DNA of 15,004 nucleotides from Campylobacterales bacterium (GTDB taxonomy: Bacteria > Campylobacterota > Campylobacteria > Campylobacterales > SZUA-545): positions 1-15,004 of the forward strand of contig JAOXRY010000104.1 in assembly GCA_025800305.1 (NCBI GenBank), in the 5' to 3' direction. Positions 8,610 to 13,180 of this stretch are shown one piece after another (within the stretch, counting starts at the first letter, position 1; the number at the start of each line of letters is the position of its first letter). The notes beneath the pieces were generated by a model, which saw only the letters and a list, made by a program, of their open reading frames with translations, was not told where the DNA came from and did no database searches. The position numbers and the translations under genes are program-made.

Positions 8610-8984
8610 TTAGTCAGCAGTACCTAAAACAGCTTCTAGTTTTTCTTTTAATACTTGTGGAGTAAAAGGTTTAACAATATAGTTGTTAACTCCAGCTTTT
8701 AATGCTGTAATAACTTCTGATTTACCACCTTCTGTTGTTACCATAATAATTGGCATATCAACATACTTATCTTCCGCTCTTACTTTTTTTACTAACTCTA
8801 ATCCGTTCATTTCTGGCATATTCCAGTCAGTAATTAAAACTTCGATATCGTCATTCTGTTGTAAAACTTCCCAAGCTTGAACACCATGTTCACCTTCGAA
8901 AAGATCTGAATAACCTAATCTGTTTAGCGTGTTTTTAATAATTCTTCTCATCGTTGAGCTGTCATCAACTACTAATATTTTCAA
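8610..8984 (-). CDS. cheY: Chemotaxis response regulator CheY
   Basis: A 124-residue single-domain receiver. Phosphorylation by CheA allows it to bind the flagellar switch and change rotation. The acidic pocket is D7-D8, the phosphoacceptor is D53 (in LITDWNMPEMNG), the switch threonine is T83/T84, Y102 occupies the aromatic switch position and K105 is the conserved lysine in VKPF. There is no output domain, and DWNMPEMNGLEL plus the tyrosine make this CheY rather than a generic receiver. The start is TTG at 8984-8982; it has an excellent AGGAG 6 bases upstream, and MKILVVDDS begins exactly there. It stands in a housekeeping string rather than next to other che genes, an order I recall from Campylobacter (cheY-prmA-ftsH). 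Confidence 0.95.
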   Translation of the reverse strand: MKILVVDDSSTMRRIIKNTLNRLGYSDLFEGEHGVQAWEVLQQNDDIEVLITDWNMPEMNGLELVKKVRAEDKYVDMPIIMVTTEGGKSEVITALKAGVNNYIVKPFTPQVLKEKLEAVLGTAD

Positions 8985-8990
8985 GGAAAA

Positions 8991-8995
8991 CTCCT
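8991..8995 (-). promoter_or_regulatory. Ribosome binding site fixing the TTG start of cheY
   Basis: AGGAG on the minus strand with a 6-base spacer to TTG at 8984. It decides the start: there is no ATG at the beginning of the frame, and MKILVVDD is the family's invariant N-terminus. Confidence 0.8.
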
Positions 8996-9013
8996 ACAAT
9001 TTAATTACGTGCC

Positions 9014-9019
9014 ATTTTA
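9014..9019 (-). promoter_or_regulatory. Possible internal sigma-70 -10 element ahead of cheY
   Basis: The 35-base gap between hisA and cheY is the widest in the minus-strand string. It contains TAAAAT (one mismatch to TATAAT), preceded by an AT-rich stretch, which is the usual weak -35 pattern in this phylum. The predicted start near 9007 would give a leader of about 23 bases with the AGGAG site. AT-rich chance matches are common, so this is only a candidate for separate cheY expression. Confidence 0.3.
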
Positions 9020-9727
9020 CTAATTTAACTTTAAAGCTTCTTTAAGGTCAAGCTTTCCTTCGTAAAATGCTTTACCAATGATTGCACCATCTACAATTTT
9101 GGCATCTATTAAAGCATGGATATCACTAATATCTTTCACTCCACCACTGGCAATCGTCTCTTTTTCACTGGCTTTTTTTATGTCCAATGTAAAATCAACA
9201 TTTACCCCTGCTAAAGTACCATCTTTAGAAATATCTGTGCATATTATAGCTTCAATATCGGAATTTTTATAAATTTCTGCAAGATCTTTTGCTTTTACTT
9301 CACTTTTTGTAGCCCAACCACTAACAGCAACCATCTCATCAATAGCATCAATCCCCACAACTACAGGGTATTTTTTTGCCATCTCTTTTACAAAATCTGG
9401 ATCTTTTGCTGCTATTGATCCTAAAATCACTCTAGAAACACCAAGATCTAAATACATTTTAATCGTCTCTTCATCTCTAATACCACCACCAATTTGTGAT
9501 TTGAGATTTGTATTTTCTACAATCTTTTTAATCTGCTCTAAATTCTCTGGTTTTCCACTAAATGCACCATTAAGATCTACAAGGTGCACCCATGAAGAGC
9601 CCATATCTTCAAAAACCTTTGCTTGTTTCCAAGGCTCGTCGTTATATACCTTTGCACTATCCATAAGACCTTTTGTCAGTCTTACCGCTTTTCCATCTTT
9701 TAAATCAATTGCTGGGAATAAGTTCAT
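9020..9727 (-). CDS. hisA: ProFAR isomerase HisA
   Basis: This 235-residue (beta-alpha)8 barrel converts ProFAR to PRFAR (an Amadori rearrangement), the fourth step of histidine synthesis, in the cytoplasm. The N-terminus MNLFPAIDLKDGKAVRL carries catalytic D8, and the second catalytic acid is D127 in VVGIDAID, matching the positions known for HisA enzymes. Phosphate-binding loops are GGGIRD at 80-85 and GSIAA at 103-107 in the N-terminal half, and ASGGVKD (193-199) and GKAFYEG (218-224) in the C-terminal half. HisF is ruled out: it begins differently and lacks this PAIDLKDG start. The ATG at 9727 follows the hisH stop by 7 bases, and an AGGAG overlaps that stop, so hisH and hisA are co-translated neighbours. 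hisF is not in the window. Confidence 0.96.
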   Translation of the reverse strand: MNLFPAIDLKDGKAVRLTKGLMDSAKVYNDEPWKQAKVFEDMGSSWVHLVDLNGAFSGKPENLEQIKKIVENTNLKSQIGGGIRDEETIKMYLDLGVSRVILGSIAAKDPDFVKEMAKKYPVVVGIDAIDEMVAVSGWATKSEVKAKDLAEIYKNSDIEAIICTDISKDGTLAGVNVDFTLDIKKASEKETIASGGVKDISDIHALIDAKIVDGAIIGKAFYEGKLDLKEALKLN

Positions 9728-9731
9728 ATTG

Positions 9732-9736
9732 CTCCT
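9732..9736 (-). promoter_or_regulatory. Ribosome binding site of hisA overlapping the hisH stop
   Basis: AGGAG on the minus strand, 4 bases before the hisA ATG. It shares bases with the TAG stop of hisH (9737-9735), so termination of hisH may aid initiation of hisA. Confidence 0.7.
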
Positions 9737-10346
9737 AGTTTTCTATAAAATTTTTAAGTATTTTCAAGCCATCATCATGGCTTTTTTCTGGGTGAGGTTG
9801 TAAACCGTAGATATTTTCGTGATTTACTGCTGATACAAAATCATATCCATAATGGGTTTTTCCAATTACATACTTCTCTTCACACTCTACATAATAAGAG
9901 TGAACAAAATAAAGATAGATCTCATTAGACAAACCACTAAAGATCTTAGAATCTTTTTTTACCAGCTTGTTCCAACCCATATGTGGGATCTTAATCTGAT
10001 GTCCAGCTTTTTCTTTGTCAAACTTTATTACACCACCATTTATTAAACCTAAACCTTTACTCTCTTTACTCTCATCAGAAGAGTTAAAAAGCAGTTGCAT
10101 TCCAAGACAAACACCTAAAAGATCGTTTCCTGTTTTTACATATTCATGGATTGGTTCTATAAAGTTTTCTTCCTCTAAGTGACTAATAGCATCACCAAAA
10201 CCACCAACTCCTGGCAAAACAAGCTTATCACAAGCTCTTATTTCGTCAGCATTAGTTACTATTTTTGCTTCTTTTCCTATTTTTTCAAACGAGTTTTTTA
10301 GACTTGCCAAATTGCCCATTTTATAATCTATAATTCCTATATTCAA
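9735..10346 (-). CDS. hisH: Imidazole glycerol phosphate synthase glutaminase subunit HisH
   Basis: This 203-residue class I glutamine amidotransferase feeds ammonia to HisF to make imidazole glycerol phosphate and AICAR in histidine synthesis. The N-terminus MNIGIIDYKMGN is typical. The oxyanion region PGVGGFGDA lies at 45-53, the nucleophile elbow GVCLGMQ at 78-84 has C80, and the remaining triad is H185 and E187. The PHMGWN segment at 121-126 is HisH-specific. The last motif reads QPHPEKS where QFHPEKS is usual, a mild change that keeps both catalytic residues. The start is TTG at 10346-10344, supported by AAGGAG 9 bases upstream. It is the first gene of the minus-strand string. An alternative role as a sugar-amidation HisH paralogue seems less likely with hisA adjacent. 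Confidence 0.94.
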   Translation of the reverse strand: MNIGIIDYKMGNLASLKNSFEKIGKEAKIVTNADEIRACDKLVLPGVGGFGDAISHLEEENFIEPIHEYVKTGNDLLGVCLGMQLLFNSSDESKESKGLGLINGGVIKFDKEKAGHQIKIPHMGWNKLVKKDSKIFSGLSNEIYLYFVHSYYVECEEKYVIGKTHYGYDFVSAVNHENIYGLQPHPEKSHDDGLKILKNFIEN

Positions 10347-10355
10347 TCCAAATAT

Positions 10356-10361
10356 CTCCTT
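10356..10361 (-). promoter_or_regulatory. Ribosome binding site fixing the TTG start of hisH
   Basis: AAGGAG on the minus strand with a 9-base spacer to the TTG at 10346. It abuts the right arm of a hairpin (10360-10387), which could affect its accessibility. Confidence 0.75.
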
Positions 10362-10387
10362 TTAACTGAGCAAATCATCAGTAAAAA
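10360..10387 (-). repeat. Inverted repeat in the hisH leader, beside the ribosome binding site
   Basis: On the minus strand the arms are TTTTTACTGA (10387-10378) and TCAGTTAAAA (10369-10360), pairing over 10 positions with one A-A mismatch on the plus strand (10364/10383) and an 8-base loop. The inner five pairs ACTGA/TCAGT are perfect and the outer part is A-T only. The downstream arm ends inside the AAGGAG of hisH. It could be a weak leader hairpin or an operator for a dimeric regulator; no long U-run follows, so it is not a terminator. Confidence 0.45.
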
Positions 10388-10400
10388 TCCTCTTTCTAAA

Positions 10401-10406
10401 ACTATA
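10401..10406 (-). promoter_or_regulatory. Candidate -10 element for the hisH operon
   Basis: TATAGT on the minus strand (one mismatch to TATAAT) lies in an AT-rich run with no strong -35, as is usual in this phylum. Transcription would start near 10394, giving a leader of about 48 bases that contains the hairpin and the AAGGAG. The overlapping TATAAA a few bases upstream is an alternative. Confidence 0.4.
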
Positions 10407-10468
10407 TTTATGTTTATAAATAAGAGTTGAGATCATAACATATTAACCATCTGTTAGTTTTTTTAAGT

Positions 10469-10474
10469 TACAAT
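10469..10474 (+). promoter_or_regulatory. Candidate -10 element for the DsbC-like gene
   Basis: TACAAT (one mismatch to TATAAT) follows a T-rich stretch (10456-10465), the upstream signal typical of epsilonproteobacterial sigma-70 promoters. The start would fall near 10481, with a leader of about 22 bases holding AGGAA before the ATG at 10503. Confidence 0.45.
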
Positions 10475-10502
10475 CTTCAAAATTAAAATTTAGGAAAAAA
10501 TA

Positions 10503-11198
10503 ATGAAAAAAATCATTTTATTTTTAATGGTAGCATCTTCATTAGTGTATGGTAAAAACCTACAAAAAGAGATTTCTGCAATGCCATTCTTTCAAAAAAC
10601 AGGAGTAAAGGTAAAAAAAGTCCACAATGCTGGTTCTTTATACATCGTTCGTGGTGAGCACTCTGGCAATCCAGTCCAATTATATGTAACAAAAGATAAA
10701 AAAGTTGTTATCCAAGGTAAAAGTTACGATAAAGATCTAAAAGAGTTAACAATTCCTGTTAATATGAAAAAATTCATTGGAAGAGAAGCTTTTAAAATTG
10801 GTAAAGGGAAAAAGAAATACTTTGTATGGACAGATCCAGAGTGCCCTTATTGTATGAAAATGAAAAAGCTTTTTGAAAAAGAGAAAGTTTATGAGAAAGC
10901 AACATTTTATTATTTCTTCTATCCACTAGATTTTCACAAAAATGCAAAAGATATGTCAGCTTGGATTCTATCTCAAAAAACAGATAAACAAAGATCTAAA
11001 GCACTTTCTCAAATCTCCAATGGAACTGATGGGAAAGCATGGAAAGGCTATGAAAAAAAAGCATCAAGAACTGTTAAAAACCTTATGGCTAAAAATCTAA
11101 AAGATGCCAATGAAATGGGCGTTAGAGGAACTCCAGCTGTATTTGACATCAATGGTAAACCTGTAAGTTGGCCTGACTTACCTAATATGTTAAAGTAA
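10503..11198 (+). CDS. Periplasmic DsbC/DsbG-like thiol:disulfide interchange protein
   Basis: A 231-residue protein with a Sec signal peptide (about residues 1-17, ending near VYG), so periplasmic. An N-terminal domain of roughly 70 residues resembles the DsbC dimerisation domain. A linker leads into a thioredoxin fold with the active site CPYC at 114-117 (in WTDPECPYCMKMKKLF) and the cis-proline loop GVRGTPAVF at 206-214. CPYC is common in DsbC/DsbG-like proteins, while E. coli DsbC has CGYC. The likely role is disulfide isomerisation or reduction of exported proteins. The protein is unusually lysine-rich. The ATG has AGGAA about 8 bases upstream. The next gene, 6 bases on, is a second thioredoxin-fold protein, so the two probably act together. 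Whether it is isomerase, oxidase or reductase cannot be told from sequence alone. Confidence 0.85.
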   Translation: MKKIILFLMVASSLVYGKNLQKEISAMPFFQKTGVKVKKVHNAGSLYIVRGEHSGNPVQLYVTKDKKVVIQGKSYDKDLKELTIPVNMKKFIGREAFKIGKGKKKYFVWTDPECPYCMKMKKLFEKEKVYEKATFYYFFYPLDFHKNAKDMSAWILSQKTDKQRSKALSQISNGTDGKAWKGYEKKASRTVKNLMAKNLKDANEMGVRGTPAVFDINGKPVSWPDLPNMLK

Positions 11199-11204
11199 AA
11201 ATCA

Positions 11205-11597
11205 ATGAAAAAGATTCTTCTACTTTTACTTTTTACAGTATGGTCTTTTGGTGGACAGGTTTTTTATAATTATGAAAAAGCAGTAGAAGAAGCAAAAAAA
11301 CAAAATAAACTTCTTATGGTAGTCATGGAGCAAGAACACTGCCCATGGTGCCATAGGTTTAAAGAGAGAACTTTAAAATCAGCTCCTGTTGAAACAGCAA
11401 TTGAGGAGCACTTCATCTTAACCTATCTTGATAAAAATAATGAAAATACTCCTAAATTTCTAGCAGTACCAATAACACCTGTAACACTTATGTTAGATAG
11501 AAAAAATAATGTGATTCATGAGACTATAGGATATGTAAATAAGAATCAATTTATGGAAAATATCAATGATGTTCTAAAGGAGACAGGAAGAGAATAA
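11205..11597 (+). CDS. Small periplasmic thioredoxin-family protein (CPWC)
   Basis: A 130-residue protein with a Leu-rich signal peptide (MKKILLLLLFTVWSFGG, about 1-17). The mature part is a single thioredoxin-like domain: an EEAKKQNKLLMVVME strand-helix start, the active site CPWC at 46-49 within QEHCPWCHRFKE, and the cis-proline at P92 in VPITPVTLML. The shape (short, KxxLLMVV followed by CPWC) fits the Thioredoxin_7/SoxW-like periplasmic group, which keeps other cysteines reduced. No second cysteine pair is present. It begins 6 bases after the DsbC-like stop and ends about 11 bases before the flagellin promoter. No terminator separates it from the flagellin gene, so some read-through is possible. 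Precise partner unknown. Confidence 0.82.
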   Translation: MKKILLLLLFTVWSFGGQVFYNYEKAVEEAKKQNKLLMVVMEQEHCPWCHRFKERTLKSAPVETAIEEHFILTYLDKNNENTPKFLAVPITPVTLMLDRKNNVIHETIGYVNKNQFMENINDVLKETGRE

Positions 11598-11605
11598 ACT
11601 AGTTT

Positions 11606-11622
11606 TTGGAACATCCATTGCT
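11606..11622 (+). promoter_or_regulatory. Sigma-54 (RpoN) promoter of the flagellin gene
   Basis: The sequence ttGGaacatccattGCt has GG at 11608-11609 and GC at 11620-11621 with exactly 10 bases between, and TTGC at the -12 end as in the consensus TGGCAC-N5-TTGCA. The predicted transcription start is near 11633, 42 bases before the ATG. Sigma-54 control of flagellar genes is well established in Campylobacter and Helicobacter. I see no sigma-28 type promoter in this gap. Confidence 0.75.
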
Positions 11623-11663
11623 TTGCCAATCTATATAATTTTATTTTAGATAGATTGCCAAGG
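11621..11663 (+). repeat. Inverted repeat spanning the flagellin transcription start and ribosome binding site
   Basis: Left arm 11621-11634 (core TTGCCAATCTAT at 11623-11634) pairs with right arm 11650-11663 (core ATAGATTGCCAA at 11650-11661). The core is 12 positions with one C-C mismatch (11626/11658), extended by a G-U wobble (11622/11662) and a C-G pair (11621/11663); the loop is 15 AT-rich bases. The right arm covers AAGG of the flagellin ribosome site, and the left arm overlaps the -12 element and predicted start. No clean U-tract follows directly, so a terminator role is weak. Confidence 0.65.
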
Positions 11664-11665
11664 AG
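11660..11665 (+). promoter_or_regulatory. Strong ribosome binding site of the flagellin gene
   Basis: AAGGAG with a 9-base spacer to the ATG at 11675. Its first four bases lie in the right arm of the inverted repeat at 11621-11663. Confidence 0.85.
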
Positions 11666-11674
11666 TATTTTTCA

Positions 11675-13174
11675 ATGGGTTTTTTAAAAATTAATAGCAA
11701 TATCGCTTCTATGAATTCTTTAGTGAATTCAAAAGTAACAAATAGAAGTCTTGACAGCTCTTTAGAAAAGCTTTCTTCTGGTCTTAGAATTAATAGAGCG
11801 GCAGACGACTCATCTGGTATGGCAATCGCAGATAGTCTAAGAGCTCAAGCAAGTGGTTTAAGACAAGCTTCAAGAAATGCAAATGATGCAATCGGGATTA
11901 TCCAAATTGCAGATAAAGCAATGGATGAACAGATTCAAATTGCAACAACAATCAAAACAAAAGCAATCCAGGCTGCACAAGATGGACAAAATACAAAATC
12001 AAGAACATCAATTCAAAGAGATATCGCAAGACTAATTGAACAGCTTGATAATATCGCTGTTCAAACTTCATTTAATGGAATGAAACTACTAGCTGGAAGT
12101 TTTATCAATAAAGAGTTTCAAGTTGGTGCATTTTCCAATGAGACAATTAAAGCAACAATTGGTTCAACTCTTTCAACAAAAATAGGTGGGGTAAGGTTTG
12201 AAACAACTGGTACTTTAACAGCGGCAGTTGAATCAACTCTGACTTTTAAAAATCCAACAGGTGGTGCGGATATTCAAATAGAGAGTGTTGTTATCTCTAC
12301 CAGTGCCAATTCTGGTATGGGCCAACTAGCAAACGCCATTAATAAAGTAAGTGATCAAATTGGTGTAAGAGCAAAAGCGACTGTTATGTCAACTGGTACA
12401 ACTGCTGTTCAACCAGGAGATGTTAAAGGTCTTACAATTAATGGTATCTATGTTGGTGACGTTGATAACGTTCTTGCAAACGATAAAAATGGTAATTTAG
12501 TAAATGCTATTAACTCTCAAAAACTTTTAACAGGTGTTACAGCTAGTGTTGATGTTATGGGAAGATTAACTCTCGTATCTGATGGTAGAGGTATGAAAGT
12601 CACTACTTCTGCTGGTGGTGGAGCTACGATGATGATGGGTGACCTATCTGGCGCTGGACATGAGAACTATGGAAGATTAACACTTCTACAATCAAGTTCA
12701 AGAGATATTAAATATACAGCAACTGGTGCTATGAGCAATGTGATTAATTCTGCTGGTGCACAAGACTATGCCAACCTTGCTGATGTTGGTGGAAATTTTA
12801 CATCATCTCAAGGTTTAGCAGCAGGAGCTTACGAAAATAGTGTAACTTCTGCTGATGCTGGTCCTTATCTTGGTGTAGGTGTTACAACCAGAGCAGGTGC
12901 TATGATGACAATGGATATTGCTGAGTCAACAATTACAATGCTAGACGAAACAAGAGCAGATCTTGGTGCGGCACAGCAACAGCTTGAAGTAACAATTAGA
13001 AATATTCAAAATGCTGAAGTAAATGTAAAAAATGCCGAATCAACAATTAGAGATCTTGATTTTGCAGAAGAGTCTGCAAATTTCTCAAAACAAAACATTC
13101 TAGCCCAATCAGGAAGCTTTGCAATGAGTCAAGCAAATTCTGTTCAGCAGAATGTTCTTAAACTATTACAATAA
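11675..13174 (+). CDS. flaA: Flagellin (Campylobacterota FlaA/FlaB type)
   Basis: A 499-residue filament subunit, exported by the flagellar type III system without a cleaved signal. The N-terminal D0/D1 part (1 to about 170) has LSSGLRINRAADDSSGMAIAD at 33-53 and the Campylobacter-type TIKTKAIQAAQDGQ at 92-105. That replaces the TLR5-binding segment of enterobacterial flagellins, a change known to abolish TLR5 recognition in this phylum. The middle (about 175-400) is a variable Gly/Thr/Ala-rich domain with VVISTSANSGMG and a GR(L/G)-rich stretch, the usual site of O-glycosylation on Ser/Thr. The C-terminus has ESTIRDLDFAEESANFSKQNILAQSGSFAMSQAN and ends VLKLLQ. The ATG follows AAGGAG and a sigma-54 promoter. 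Symbol by similarity; a sigma-54 promoter would make it flaB-like in Campylobacter usage. The next gene is maf. Confidence 0.96.
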   Translation: MGFLKINSNIASMNSLVNSKVTNRSLDSSLEKLSSGLRINRAADDSSGMAIADSLRAQASGLRQASRNANDAIGIIQIADKAMDEQIQIATTIKTKAIQAAQDGQNTKSRTSIQRDIARLIEQLDNIAVQTSFNGMKLLAGSFINKEFQVGAFSNETIKATIGSTLSTKIGGVRFETTGTLTAAVESTLTFKNPTGGADIQIESVVISTSANSGMGQLANAINKVSDQIGVRAKATVMSTGTTAVQPGDVKGLTINGIYVGDVDNVLANDKNGNLVNAINSQKLLTGVTASVDVMGRLTLVSDGRGMKVTTSAGGGATMMMGDLSGAGHENYGRLTLLQSSSRDIKYTATGAMSNVINSAGAQDYANLADVGGNFTSSQGLAAGAYENSVTSADAGPYLGVGVTTRAGAMMTMDIAESTITMLDETRADLGAAQQQLEVTIRNIQNAEVNVKNAESTIRDLDFAEESANFSKQNILAQSGSFAMSQANSVQQNVLKLLQ

Positions 13175-13180
13175 TTTTAA

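Larger units (their letters stand above)
10347..10502. other. Divergent intergenic region between hisH and the DsbC-like gene
   Basis: This 156-base AT-rich gap is the only divergent junction in the window. It must hold the promoters for the leftward biosynthetic string and the rightward redox/flagellin genes. I see one candidate -10 in each direction, the hisH-side hairpin and one ribosome site per side. No tRNA or other RNA gene is visible. Confidence 0.8.

Noticed and set aside
8996..9016. TGGCAC on the minus strand upstream of cheY, suggesting a sigma-54 promoter.
   Set aside because: The bases 12 downstream are not GC (the -12 region reads TAAA), so the obligatory GG-N10-GC is missing.
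10343..10378. Eleven-codon frame (MICSVKRRYLD) on the minus strand whose TGA overlaps the hisH TTG, looking like a leader peptide.
   Set aside because: It has no ribosome site before its ATG and no His codons; a frame this short with an overlapping stop is expected by chance.
11621..11663. The flagellin leader inverted repeat as an intrinsic terminator of the thioredoxin genes.
   Set aside because: The stem is AT-rich with a mismatch and a 15-base loop, and GGAGTA separates it from a run of only five T.
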